Notes under the pieces: generated by a model | The model's input: only the letters and a program-made list of their open reading frames with translations | What the model was told of the DNA's origin: nothing | Database searches by the model: none | Assembly (NCBI RefSeq): GCF_000513895.2 | Contig: NZ_CP165782.1 | Location: 2,294,001-2,358,000 of the forward strand | Source: Ensifer sp. WSM1721 | GTDB lineage: Bacteria > Pseudomonadota > Alphaproteobacteria > Rhizobiales > Rhizobiaceae | Length of the DNA stretch: 64,000 nt | Direction: 5' to 3' | Made by a program: the position numbers and the translations under genes | In this document: positions 1 through 8,805 of the stretch, one piece after another | Layout: every line of letters begins with the position of its first letter | How positions within the stretch are numbered: the stretch's first letter is position 1

Positions 1-46
1 CGGCTGACCAGCGAACAAACCAGTTCATCGGCCACCCTGCGGAATC

Positions 47-871
47 CTATTCGGAGCCCGCCAGTTCCTCGGCTCGCTTGCGCGCAGCCGCAATGGCCTT
101 ATCGAAGAGCGGCTGCATGCCGTCGTCCGCCATCAATATCGCCAGCGCGGCAGCCGTGGTTCCGCCCGGTGAGGTGACGTTCTGGCGTAGGCGCGCGGCA
201 TCGTCGGGGGACTGATGGAGGAGTTCACCAGCCCCCGCGACGGTTTCCCGAGCAAGCCGCATGGCAAGGTCCGCCTCGAGGCCGAGCTTGCGCCCGGCCT
301 CGGCCATGCACTCGACGAGATAGAAGACATAGGCCGGGCCGCTGCCGGAAACGGCGGTCACCGCATCGATCTCCGCTTCGGCTTGAACCCACTCGACAGG
401 GCCGCTGACCTTCAGGAGGTCATGCACGAGCCCTCGCTGCGCCTCACTCACCCGAGCGTTGGCAAAGGCGCCCGTAACACCACGGCCGATCATTGCCGGG
501 GTATTTGGCATGGCGCGCACGATTGCCGCCTCGCCGAGATGGCGCTCGATGAAGCCGAGCGTCTTGCCTGCCGCAACGGAGACGATCACGGTCTCGGGAC
601 CGATGAGGCCCTTGAGCGGCGGCAGCGCCGCCTTCATGATCTGGGGCTTCACGGCAAGAAAGATGACCCCCGCCTCGATTCCTTCGGGAGCGGATGCCGC
701 ATGGCGCACGCCCTTATCGGCAATCAGCTTCGCCATCACCAGCGATGGAGCCGGGTCGACGACGAGGACATCGCCACTCGGGACGCCGCTCTTCAGCCAG
801 CCGCCGAGCATCGCTCCGCCCATATTGCCAGCGCCGACGAGAACGATCGGACCCGATAGGGACACGCTCAT
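47..871 (-). CDS. proC: Pyrroline-5-carboxylate reductase
   Basis: This 274-residue cytoplasmic enzyme makes the last step of proline synthesis, reducing pyrroline-5-carboxylate with NAD(P)H. The N-terminal Rossmann fold has VGAGNMG at residues 12-18. The family signatures MPNTP (121-125), SGSGPAY (175-181) and TSPGGTT (233-239) are all present. The length is normal for ProC. The frame stays open 56 codons further upstream, but that stretch lies inside the preceding gene in another frame, so I start at the ATG giving MSVSL. That ATG sits one base after the stop of the YbjN gene, so the two are probably co-transcribed. Confidence 0.96.
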   Translation of the reverse strand: MSVSLSGPIVLVGAGNMGGAMLGGWLKSGVPSGDVLVVDPAPSLVMAKLIADKGVRHAASAPEGIEAGVIFLAVKPQIMKAALPPLKGLIGPETVIVSVAAGKTLGFIERHLGEAAIVRAMPNTPAMIGRGVTGAFANARVSEAQRGLVHDLLKVSGPVEWVQAEAEIDAVTAVSGSGPAYVFYLVECMAEAGRKLGLEADLAMRLARETVAGAGELLHQSPDDAARLRQNVTSPGGTTAAALAILMADDGMQPLFDKAIAAARKRAEELAGSE

Positions 872-872
872 C

Positions 873-1373
873 TCATGCTTCCCCCATAGTCTCGAACAGC
901 ACCGCGTCCACGGCGCGCTGCGCATCCATGCCGGACCAGACGACGAACTGAAATGCCTGGAAATAGGATTCACAGGCATCGAGCGCATTCGACAACAAGA
1001 CCTCGACCTGCTGGTTCGTGGGCTCGGCGCCGCCGGCAAGCAGCAGAGATTGACGGAAAATGATGACCTCTTCTTGGCGCCAGAGGTCGAAATGTCCCAT
1101 CAGCACCTGACCGTTGATATGTGACAGTAGGCGGATCACCTCGTTGACGCGGCTGTCGGGCACCTTGATATCGAAGGCGCAAGCGAGATGCAGCGCCTCG
1201 AACTCCTCCATCCAGGAGAAGGAAACATGATAGTCCGCCCACTTGCCCTCGACGGTCATGGCAATCTCGTCTTCGCCGGATCGTTCGAAAGACCAATCGT
1301 TGTTGGCGGCGACGAACTCGATCATATCGACCGGGTTGGACTGGCGCTCGACTTCCATTTCCAAAAGGCTCAT
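873..1373 (-). CDS. YbjN domain-containing protein
   Basis: This 166-residue acidic protein matches the YbjN (sensory transduction regulator) family. That is a fold related to type III secretion chaperones, and its members have no assigned enzymatic activity. The start MSLLEMEVERQ, the central VSFSWMEEFEALHLACAFD and the C-terminal WSGMDAQRAVDAVLFETMGEA are typical of the short alphaproteobacterial version. No signal peptide or membrane segment is visible. It lies immediately upstream of proC with one base between stop and start, an arrangement I remember from other rhizobia. The family call rests on recalled similarity; a specific function cannot be given. Confidence 0.8.
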   Translation of the reverse strand: MSLLEMEVERQSNPVDMIEFVAANNDWSFERSGEDEIAMTVEGKWADYHVSFSWMEEFEALHLACAFDIKVPDSRVNEVIRLLSHINGQVLMGHFDLWRQEEVIIFRQSLLLAGGAEPTNQQVEVLLSNALDACESYFQAFQFVVWSGMDAQRAVDAVLFETMGEA

Positions 1374-1851
1374 GCATCACCCTAAAGGCGCGGCATAGGC
1401 GCGCATAGTCACGCTCACAGGACGCAACGCTGCAAACCCAATACCGGATACGGACACTATGATTTCTGGACCCGTCACTATCCTGGCTTACTTACCCTGC
1501 CCGGAGCTTGCGTGATCCGTTTCGAATCATCATTTAAAATCAGTCTATAACGGCAGAGTCAGCGTGCCAGCCCCCGCGCCTAAAAATTGCGAGGAACACG
1601 GCTGGGCGCGTTGCGATTTTGATTCAGGACGGGTGCTTAAACGACTCTGCCGTAAGGATTTTTTGGCAGTGTCCACAGGTGGAAAACTTTTGAAGTTTAC
1701 TAGGCGTCAAAGCAAAAGAGGAAAGTGCGGCGGGATCTCGGCCGAAGGAGTCGCTTAGCCGCCGAGATCGCTATATCCGCATGCGCCGGAACCGCGCGCA
1801 GACGCGGCCCGGATTCAGATTGTCGCCGCCGCAGGGACGACCTCTGCACTG
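1374..1851. other. Intergenic region, no protein gene supported
   Basis: This 478-base gap separates the divergent-looking YbjN gene and the UbiK-like gene. The only open frame of note starts with GTG at 1564, runs 64 codons, has an unconvincing composition and no visible ribosome binding site. The middle holds a nested inverted repeat that may be a small RNA (listed separately at 1550-1664). I see nothing else decisive. Confidence 0.6.
1550..1664 (+). ncRNA. Candidate structured small RNA
   Basis: An 11-base perfect inverted repeat joins 1550-1560 (ACGGCAGAGTC) to 1643-1653 (GACTCTGCCGT). Inside it a second stem pairs CCAGCC at 1567-1572 with GGCTGG at 1600-1605. The outer 3' arm is followed within six bases by six T residues (1659-1664), as at the end of a terminated transcript. 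A CTATAA at 1545-1550 could be a -10 box, but then transcription would begin within the outer arm, and no good -35 is visible. I do not recognise it as a named RNA. It is a fold-based inference only. Confidence 0.3.
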
Positions 1852-2133
1852 CTACTTGCCGGTGGTGCCGGCCATCGGCCCTGCCGTGGCAAGGCGCGCC
1901 TCCAGTGCCTCGATACGGGCAAGCAGAGCATCGTTTTCGTCCCGCGCCTTCGCAGCCATCTCCTTGACGGCCTCGAACTCCTCGCGCTTGACGACATCGA
2001 GAGAGTTCAGCCAGTTTTCGGCCTGGGCGCGAAATGCCGCCTCGACCTCGCGCCGCACGCCCTGGGCCGCGCCCGCGGCATCCGTCATCAGTCTGGCGAG
2101 GTCGTCGAGAATGCGGTTGGCCCCTGTGCTCAT
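1852..2133 (-). CDS. UbiK-like accessory factor (BMFP domain)
   Basis: This 93-residue protein fits the UbiK/YqiC family, small trimeric coiled-coil proteins that assist ubiquinone synthesis and associate with membranes. The N-terminal half is amphipathic (RILDDLARLMTDAAGAAQG). The C-terminal half is a charged helix ending in DALLARIEALEARL, which is the typical BMFP zipper. I choose the ATG at 2133 (MSTGANRI), which has GGAG 10-11 bases upstream. A second in-frame ATG at 2148 is also possible. It is transcribed away from lgt, with no partner gene in the same direction. Confidence 0.78.
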   Translation of the reverse strand: MSTGANRILDDLARLMTDAAGAAQGVRREVEAAFRAQAENWLNSLDVVKREEFEAVKEMAAKARDENDALLARIEALEARLATAGPMAGTTGK

Positions 2134-2400
2134 CGTTCCGGTCTCCATTTCAGTCCCGCCACCCGCGGCGGGCCCCATGTTTTCAGGTAGGATTCTCGAA
2201 CAAAGGATGCAAGGGAAATAAGAGCGCCATGCCATTGCGGGTTTCGTCGAATCGCTCCTGATTCAAGGGACAAAAACGTTCAGCAATCAAAAGTGCTACA
2301 GCGAACCCTTATGCGTCTGTAAGAGCCGGGGGCGGCTTGACCCGGTCGGATTCGATCGCCATGTTCCGCCGAAACAATCGGCCCGGCACGAGACAAGACC

Positions 2401-3246
2401 TTGGAAACGATCGCGACCCGCCTTTCCATTCTCCCCTTCCCCGACATCGACCCGGTGATCTTCACGATCGGGCCGCTTGCCGTCCATTGGTACGGCCTAG
2501 CCTATGTCGCCGGCATCCTCCTCGGCTGGCTCTATGCACGGCGCATCGTTCAGAACGCTTCGCTCTGGCACAAGGGCACGCCCGCCTTCACTCCGGAGCA
2601 GCTCGATGATTTCCTGCTTTGGGCAGCCGGCGGCATCGTGCTTGGCGGGCGCATCGGCTATATCCTCTTCTATGATCTTGGCTCGGTTATCGAGAATCCG
2701 ATCCGCGCGGTCGAGATCTGGAATGGCGGCATGTCCTTCCATGGCGGCTTGCTCGGCACCACACTGGCGATCATCGTCTTCGCCCGCAAAAACGCGATAC
2801 CCCTCTGGAGCCTGTTCGATGTCGTGGCCGCCGTCGTGCCGATCGGCCTCTTGTTCGGTCGTATTGCGAATTTCATCAACGGCGAACTCTGGGGGCGCCT
2901 GTCGTCGATGCCCTGGGCGGTTGTCTTTCCGACCGGAGGGCCCTTTGCCCGCCACCCGAGTCAGCTCTACGAGGCGGCACTCGAGGGTCTGATGCTCCTC
3001 GCCCTGCTCGCCTATTTCGTCTATCGCCGCAAAGCCTTGAAAACGCCTGGCCTTGTCACCGGCATCTTCGTCTGCGGCTATGCCGCAAGCCGCATTTTCG
3101 TCGAATTCTTCCGCGAACCGGATGCGCAGATCGGCTATCTTGCCGGCGGCTGGCTCACCATGGGCATGGTGCTTTCGCTGCCGATGGCCCTGGCAGGAAT
3201 CTGGGCCATTGCGCGGGCGCGCCGGGCGGCAGCCGCCGCGGCATAA
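2401..3246 (+). CDS. lgt: Phosphatidylglycerol-prolipoprotein diacylglyceryl transferase
   Basis: Lgt transfers diacylglycerol from phosphatidylglycerol to the lipobox cysteine of prolipoproteins at the inner membrane. The 281-residue protein is hydrophobic throughout with about seven membrane segments. The Lgt signature [14 protein letters not shown] lies at 153-166, and the essential-type histidine is in MSFHGG (H114). The most likely start is the TTG at 2401, because the reading [10 protein letters not shown] is the conserved N-terminus and no ATG lies nearby. The next gene, a MidA-like methyltransferase, begins 12 bases after the stop, so the two are probably one transcription unit. A substrate candidate, a lipoprotein, is encoded at 6611. 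Confidence 0.95.
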   Translation: METIATRLSILPFPDIDPVIFTIGPLAVHWYGLAYVAGILLGWLYARRIVQNASLWHKGTPAFTPEQLDDFLLWAAGGIVLGGRIGYILFYDLGSVIENPIRAVEIWNGGMSFHGGLLGTTLAIIVFARKNAIPLWSLFDVVAAVVPIGLLFGRIANFINGELWGRLSSMPWAVVFPTGGPFARHPSQLYEAALEGLMLLALLAYFVYRRKALKTPGLVTGIFVCGYAASRIFVEFFREPDAQIGYLAGGWLTMGMVLSLPMALAGIWAIARARRAAAAAA

Positions 3247-3258
3247 TTGGACGGATGC

Positions 3259-4362
3259 ATGACGAATCCTCTTGCCGACAAGATCAAAGCGCTGATCAGG
3301 ACAAACGGGCCGATCAGCGTCACCGATTATTTTTCCCTTTGCCTCGCCGATCCCGAACACGGCTACTATCGCGTTCGCGAACCGTTCGGGCAGGCGGGCG
3401 ATTTCACGACCGCGCCGGAGATCAGCCAGCTCTTCGGTGAAATGATCGGCATATTCCTGGTCCACGCCTGGCAGCAACACGGCTCGCCGGCAAACGCCAT
3501 TCTCGCCGAGATCGGCCCGGGCCGCGGCACGATGATGTCCGATATGCTGCGCGTCGTCCGCCGGCTTGCACCCGACCTCTACCAGTCCGCAAGCATCCAC
3601 CTGGTCGAGACCAGCGACCGGCTGCGCGAGGTCCAGGCCGAAACGCTCGCAGGGCATGAAGGCAAGGTCCACTGGCATCAGAGCTTCGACACGCTGCCCT
3701 CCGGCTTCCTGCTGCTTGCGGCGAACGAGCTCTTCGACGCCATTCCGATCCGGCAATTCGTCCGGACCGCGCAGGGCTTCCGCGAACGCATGGTCGGGCT
3801 TGACGCCGACGATCAGTTGACCTTTGCCGCCGGGGTCGCGGGCATCGAGCCCTCACTGCTGCCGTCGCCACCGCAATCGGTTGTCGAAGGCACGATCTTC
3901 GAGATCGCGCCGGCCCGGGACGCCGTGATGGCCGCGATTTGTGAACGCCTTCGCACCGGAGGCGGCACGGCGGTCATCATCGACTACGGCCACCTCTCGA
4001 CCGGCTATGGCGACACGCTGCAGGCCGTCCGCAACCACCAGTACGATCCGCCGCTAGCAAACCCCGGGCGGGCGGACCTGACCAGCCACGTCGATTTCGA
4101 GCAGTTGGTGAGCCGTGCGAAAGCAGAAGGCGTGCATGTCAACGGGCTTGCCCACCAGGGCGACTTCCTTGTCGCGCTCGGCCTTCTGGAACGTGCAGCC
4201 ACTCTCGGCCGCGACAAGGACGCCGCAACGCAAGAACGCATTCGCGACGATGTCGAGCGGCTTGCGGGCTCCGGCGCCGGCAAGATGGGCGAACTGTTCA
4301 AGGTACTGGCGGTCAGCAGCCCCGAAGTGGCCTTGGCTCCCTTCCGGAAAAAGGCGCCGTAA
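3259..4362 (+). CDS. SAM-dependent methyltransferase, MidA/NDUFAF7 family
   Basis: This 367-residue protein belongs to the family of mitochondrial NDUFAF7/MidA. That enzyme methylates an arginine of a complex I subunit and is needed for NADH dehydrogenase assembly. The N-terminus TDYFSLCLADPEHGYY is characteristic, and the SAM-binding glycine motif EIGPGRG is at 84-90. FDAIPIRQF and VIIDYGH are further family blocks. A TTG four codons upstream (3247) is in frame, but the ATG at 3259 follows a GGACGG at a suitable distance. That it acts on complex I in this organism is inference from the family. It directly follows lgt. Confidence 0.88.
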   Translation: MTNPLADKIKALIRTNGPISVTDYFSLCLADPEHGYYRVREPFGQAGDFTTAPEISQLFGEMIGIFLVHAWQQHGSPANAILAEIGPGRGTMMSDMLRVVRRLAPDLYQSASIHLVETSDRLREVQAETLAGHEGKVHWHQSFDTLPSGFLLLAANELFDAIPIRQFVRTAQGFRERMVGLDADDQLTFAAGVAGIEPSLLPSPPQSVVEGTIFEIAPARDAVMAAICERLRTGGGTAVIIDYGHLSTGYGDTLQAVRNHQYDPPLANPGRADLTSHVDFEQLVSRAKAEGVHVNGLAHQGDFLVALGLLERAATLGRDKDAATQERIRDDVERLAGSGAGKMGELFKVLAVSSPEVALAPFRKKAP

Positions 4363-4558
4363 CGCGCGTCGAGCCTCGATTTTCCACGGGGTCGCCAGGG
4401 CCGATCCTAAACCGGTTCCACAGCCTCCTCCTTGTTCGGCAATTGACACGCCCGGCATGCCGGGCCAACATCGCCGGTAAATCAGCCGCATGTCGCCGGG
4501 CCGGAACGCGCCCCGAAATCCAACGAAGTCAAGACGTTAGCAAAGGTGAGAACGCCGG

Positions 4559-5353
4559 ATGCAGGACGATGCCTCGCTTTCCCCTGTGCAGAGCCCGCTC
4601 TTCCGCGCCAAGGCGGGCCCGGGGATCAGGCATGGTTATTTCACGCGTCAGGGCGGCGTTTCGGAGGGCATCTATCGCGGCCTCAATGTCGGTCTTGGTT
4701 CCAACGACGATCGGGCGCGAGTCGGCGAGAACCGTGCCCGAGTCGCCCGCTGGTTCAAGGCCGTTCCACAACGCCTTGCCACGGTACACCAGGTCCACTC
4801 GCCGGACGTGATCATCGTCGACGGAAATTATAACGGAGCGCGGCCGGATGCGGATGCGCTGGTGACGGCAACACCCGGCATCGTCCTCGGTGTTCTCTCC
4901 GCGGACTGCGGCCCCGTCCTCTTCGCCGACTCGGAAGCGGGCGTGATTGGCGCGGCGCATGCCGGATGGAAGGGAACGCTCGGCGGCATCCTCGAAAGCA
5001 CGATCGAGGCCATGATTTCGCTCGGCGCGCGCCGCGAGCGCATCATCGCCTGCCTCGGCCCCTCGATCAGCCGGCAGCATTACGAGGTCGGCCCCGAATT
5101 CGTCGAACGCTTCCTTGCAGCCGAAGCGAGCTATGCATCCTTCTTCAGCCCATCCGGGCGGAACGGCCACGCGATGTTCGACCTTCCCGGCCTTACTATA
5201 AGACGGTTGAACGAGGCCGGAGTGACCGCGGAAAACCTCGACATCTGCACCTATGCGGACGAGGACCGCTTCTTCTCTTATCGCCGTACGACGCACAGGC
5301 AGGAGCCTGACTACGGGCGGCAGATATCCGCGATTTGCATAGGGGAGGATTGA
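4559..5353 (+). CDS. pgeF: Peptidoglycan editing factor / polyphenol oxidase family protein
   Basis: This 264-residue protein is a member of the YfiH/laccase-domain family (DUF152). Bacterial members act as purine nucleoside phosphorylase/adenosine deaminase enzymes, and in E. coli PgeF keeps wrong amino acids out of peptidoglycan. The zinc-binding triad is visible as H80 (TVHQVH), C117 (SADCGP) and H134 (AAHAGWKG). The start FRAKAGPGIRHGYFTRQGGVSEG is typical. The stop is one base before the start of the M24-fold gene, so the two are translationally close and probably one operon. The leading 196 bases after the methyltransferase hold only a short palindrome (4451-4464). Confidence 0.9.
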   Translation: MQDDASLSPVQSPLFRAKAGPGIRHGYFTRQGGVSEGIYRGLNVGLGSNDDRARVGENRARVARWFKAVPQRLATVHQVHSPDVIIVDGNYNGARPDADALVTATPGIVLGVLSADCGPVLFADSEAGVIGAAHAGWKGTLGGILESTIEAMISLGARRERIIACLGPSISRQHYEVGPEFVERFLAAEASYASFFSPSGRNGHAMFDLPGLTIRRLNEAGVTAENLDICTYADEDRFFSYRRTTHRQEPDYGRQISAICIGED

Positions 5354-5354
5354 G

Positions 5355-6506
5355 ATGGCGCTCCACTTCGCCGAAGAGGAATACGCAGCCCGCCTGGCGC
5401 GGCTCACCACCAAGATGCAGGAAGACAAACTCGACGCTCTGCTTCTCTTCGCGCAGGAGAGCATGTATTGGCTGACCGGCTACGACACCTTCGGCTACTG
5501 TTTTTTCCAGACGCTGGTCGTCAAGAAGGACGGCGAGATGGTGCTGCTCACGCGCTCGGCCGACCTGCGCCAGGCGCGGCACACGTCCAACATCGAGCGC
5601 ATCGAGATCTGGGTGGACCGCGTCAATGCCGATCCGGCCATGGACCTCAAGAACCTCCTGAGCGAGCTCGATCTGCTTGGCTGCCGCATCGGCGTCGAAT
5701 ATGACACGCATGGCATGACGGGTAAGACGGCGCGGCTTCTCGACAATCAGCTCTCCACCTTCGGCGAGCTGGTCGATGCCTCGCTGCTCGTAAGCCGTCT
5801 GCGCCTCGTCAAGAGCCCAGCGGAAATAGCCTATGTCGAACGGGCCGCGAACCTTGCCGACGCCGCGCTCGACGCCGCGCTGCCGCTGATCCGCCCGGGC
5901 GGCAGCGAGGCCGATATTCTCGCGGCCATGCAGGGCGCGATCTTCGCCGGCGGCGGCGATTATCCGGCCAACGAGTTCATCATCGGCTCCGGCGCCGACG
6001 CACTTCTTTGCCGCTACAAGGCGGGCCGGCGCACCCTCGATGCGAATGACCAGCTCACGCTCGAATGGGCCGGTGTCAGCGCCCACTACCATGCGGCGAT
6101 GATGCGCACGATCGTGATCGGCGAGCCGAGCAACCGCCATCGCGAGCTCTACAGCGCCTGCAGGGAGGCGATCCAGGCGATCGAGATGGTGCTCAGACCC
6201 GGCAACACCTTCGGCACCGTCTTCGACGTCCATGCGAGGATTATGGACGAGCGCGGCCTTGCCCGCCATCGCTTGAACGCCTGTGGTTACTCGCTCGGCG
6301 CGCGCTTCTCGCCCTCCTGGATGGAGCACCAGATGTTTCACGTCGGCAATCCGCAGGAAATCGAGCCGGACATGTCGCTCTTCGTCCATATGATCATCAT
6401 GGATTCGGACAGCGGAACGGCGATGACACTTGGGCAGACCTATCTGACGACGACCGATACGCCACGGCCCCTGTCGCGTTACGGGCTGGACTTCATTTCT
6501 GCGTAA
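5355..6506 (+). CDS. M24-fold (Xaa-Pro peptidase/creatinase-like) hydrolase lacking metal ligands
   Basis: This 383-residue protein has the two-domain layout of the M24 family: a creatinase N-terminal domain (about 10-145) and a pita-bread domain (about 155-380). The five metal ligands of true aminopeptidases are not conserved. E237 and H246 stand where the two aspartates should be (LEWAG...HYHAAMMRT), and the GHG histidine position reads CGYSLG with Y312. Creatinase and ectoine hydrolase are metal-independent members of this fold, so a C-N hydrolase acting on a small amidine or ring compound is more likely than a proline peptidase. The substrate is unknown. It overlaps the pgeF operon with a one-base gap. 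Confidence 0.82.
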   Translation: MALHFAEEEYAARLARLTTKMQEDKLDALLLFAQESMYWLTGYDTFGYCFFQTLVVKKDGEMVLLTRSADLRQARHTSNIERIEIWVDRVNADPAMDLKNLLSELDLLGCRIGVEYDTHGMTGKTARLLDNQLSTFGELVDASLLVSRLRLVKSPAEIAYVERAANLADAALDAALPLIRPGGSEADILAAMQGAIFAGGGDYPANEFIIGSGADALLCRYKAGRRTLDANDQLTLEWAGVSAHYHAAMMRTIVIGEPSNRHRELYSACREAIQAIEMVLRPGNTFGTVFDVHARIMDERGLARHRLNACGYSLGARFSPSWMEHQMFHVGNPQEIEPDMSLFVHMIIMDSDSGTAMTLGQTYLTTTDTPRPLSRYGLDFISA

Positions 6507-6610
6507 GGAAATCGTCCTATGCTTTCCGCGAGAAAGTGAACGACGCGGGTGCGGCTGGTCCCAACGGCCGCATTTCGCGCTGACATGTTCGAGCGGAAAC
6601 GGTGGGAACG

Positions 6611-7477
6611 ATGCGAAAGCAGATCATGCCGATCGCAAGCCTTGGTCTTGCCGCAGCCTTGGCCGGCTGCAACACGACGGATGCCCTGATACCGCAGGTC
6701 GACGTGGGCGAAGGCACCTTCCGCTCCCCACCGGTGACGCAGTCCGATCTAGACGCCATGTCGGCACAGACCGCCGTGATGCCGGTTGAAAGCATACCGC
6801 CGAGCCGCACCGCCGCCTTCTCGGCGCAGCCGAATATTTCAAGCCCGCCGACGCAATACGCCACGGGCGATACCGATTACACCGATCCGGCCGGCACCCT
6901 CGAAGGTCAGGCCAGTCGCCTCGCGGAGGGCGAGGCACCGATCCAGGCGAGACAAGTTGAAGCCGCGCGCGTAGAGAGCCCGCCGCCGCAGGAAGACCCG
7001 GCCCCGCAGGAGGACACGGCCCCCCGGCAGCCCTCGCCTGCAGAGACAACGGCGGCGCCGGCAAAAGAACCGGAGCAAGCCGCCGTCGCGCCTGCAGCCA
7101 CCGCGAGCGGCTCCGGCGGCGTCCGCTTCCTGCCGATCATCGGGGCGCCGGTCGAGGCCGTCACCCCGCTCTCGAAACAGCTCGGCGCCTCCGCGCGCGC
7201 CGAGGGCCTCGCGATCAAAAGCTCCGCCGACACGACGAGCGACCATATCCTCAAAGGCTATTTCTCGGCGCTGAACGACGGCGGCAAGACGACCGTCGTC
7301 TATGTCTGGGACATTCTCGACGGCAGCGGCAACCGCCTTCACCGAATCCAGGGGCAGGACACCGTTGCCGGAACCGCGGCCGAACCCTGGAGCGCCGTTC
7401 CGCCCGAAACGATGCAGGCGATCGCCAACAAGACCATCGAGGCTTATCTCGAATGGCGGCGGGCCGGAGCGGGATAG
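6611..7477 (+). CDS. Predicted lipoprotein of unknown function
   Basis: This is a 288-residue exported protein with a classical lipoprotein signal. A short basic start (MRKQ) precedes a hydrophobic stretch ending in the lipobox LAGC, with the lipidated cysteine at residue 20. The middle (about 118-160) is a low-complexity linker rich in Pro, Glu and Ala. The C-terminal third (about 175-285) looks folded, with WDILDGSGNRLHRIQGQD and a final helix. A GTG at 6602 is in frame, but the ATG at 6611 has GGGA at proper spacing and a cleaner signal. I do not recognise the folded domain. It is separated from the M24 gene by 104 bases. Confidence 0.75.
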   Translation: MRKQIMPIASLGLAAALAGCNTTDALIPQVDVGEGTFRSPPVTQSDLDAMSAQTAVMPVESIPPSRTAAFSAQPNISSPPTQYATGDTDYTDPAGTLEGQASRLAEGEAPIQARQVEAARVESPPPQEDPAPQEDTAPRQPSPAETTAAPAKEPEQAAVAPAATASGSGGVRFLPIIGAPVEAVTPLSKQLGASARAEGLAIKSSADTTSDHILKGYFSALNDGGKTTVVYVWDILDGSGNRLHRIQGQDTVAGTAAEPWSAVPPETMQAIANKTIEAYLEWRRAGAG

Positions 7478-7487
7478 GAAAAGGAAC

Positions 7488-7530
7488 GCGGTGAGGAAAA
7501 CTGCGCATGGTTTTCCGCTCGCCTCCCCGC
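7488..7530. repeat. Palindromic intergenic repeat, copy 1 (divergent)
   Basis: This 43-base imperfect palindrome begins GCGGTGAGGAAAA and ends TTTTCCGCTCGCCTCCCCGC, with inner arms GGAAAA and TTTTCC. It is related to the copies at 9871-9914, 23689-23732 and 20675-20719. It lies 10 bases after the lipoprotein stop and could also act as a stabilising or terminating hairpin. Confidence 0.7.
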
Positions 7531-7547
7531 TCTAACTTACTAGAATC

Positions 7548-7598
7548 GATCACGTTCTATGATTTTCGGGTCGATTCCGCCTCAAAATCATCGTGATC
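7548..7598. repeat. AT-rich palindrome adjoining repeat copy 1
   Basis: GATCACG and ATGATTTT on the left are mirrored by AAAATCAT and CGTGATC on the right, around a 21-base centre. It follows the previous palindrome through the linker TCTAACTTACTAGAATC, and I remember this linked pair as recurring between Sinorhizobium genes. The rest of the 331-base gap before prs holds only a weak promoter candidate. Confidence 0.6.
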
Positions 7599-7654
7599 TG
7601 AGGCCGGTCGGCGCAAAGTTTTTCGGATAAACGCCGCTGCGTCGCAGCAATCCC

Positions 7655-7682
7655 CTTGCATTCACCTTCAAGGACGCTAAAA
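7655..7682 (+). promoter_or_regulatory. Candidate promoter for prs
   Basis: CTTGCA (7655-7660) and CTAAAA (7677-7682) are separated by 16 bases and resemble the rhizobial CTTGAC/CTATAT consensus. The pair lies about 125 bases upstream of the prs start, just after the repeats. The match is partial and no other support is available. Confidence 0.35.
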
Positions 7683-7808
7683 AGCGGCCGATCAGCTCTG
7701 ACAGCGGCCATCCGCAACGATTGCCCGCGATCGGAATGGCTCACGGATTATGCGCGCAGGATCCCGCCCCGACCGGACGTGACCGCGCCAGCTCAAGGCG
7801 GACCGTCA

Positions 7809-8741
<933 letters not shown>

Positions 8742-8769
8742 GGTCGTTCCGCCGAGAACGGGAATGTTG

Positions 8770-8801
8770 ACGCCGGCGCTGCAGCGCCGGCGTTCTTTTT
8801 T
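8770..8801 (+). terminator. Rho-independent terminator of prs
   Basis: Two perfect 10-base arms (8770-8779 and 8784-8793, ACGCCGGCGC and its complement) enclose a TGCA loop. They are followed by TTCTTTTTT. The aldo/keto reductase gene ends at 8806 on the other strand, so the stem may serve both directions, although only the plus strand has the T tract. Confidence 0.92.
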
Positions 8802-8805
8802 CGGC

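Noticed and set aside
1668..1690. TGTCCACAGG near 1668 as a DnaA box or origin
   Set aside because: A single site with mismatches to TTATCCACA, no cluster and no replication gene nearby.
1564..1758. 64-codon plus-strand ORF starting with GTG
   Set aside because: No ribosome binding site, unconvincing composition and overlap with the inverted-repeat structure; no family resemblance.
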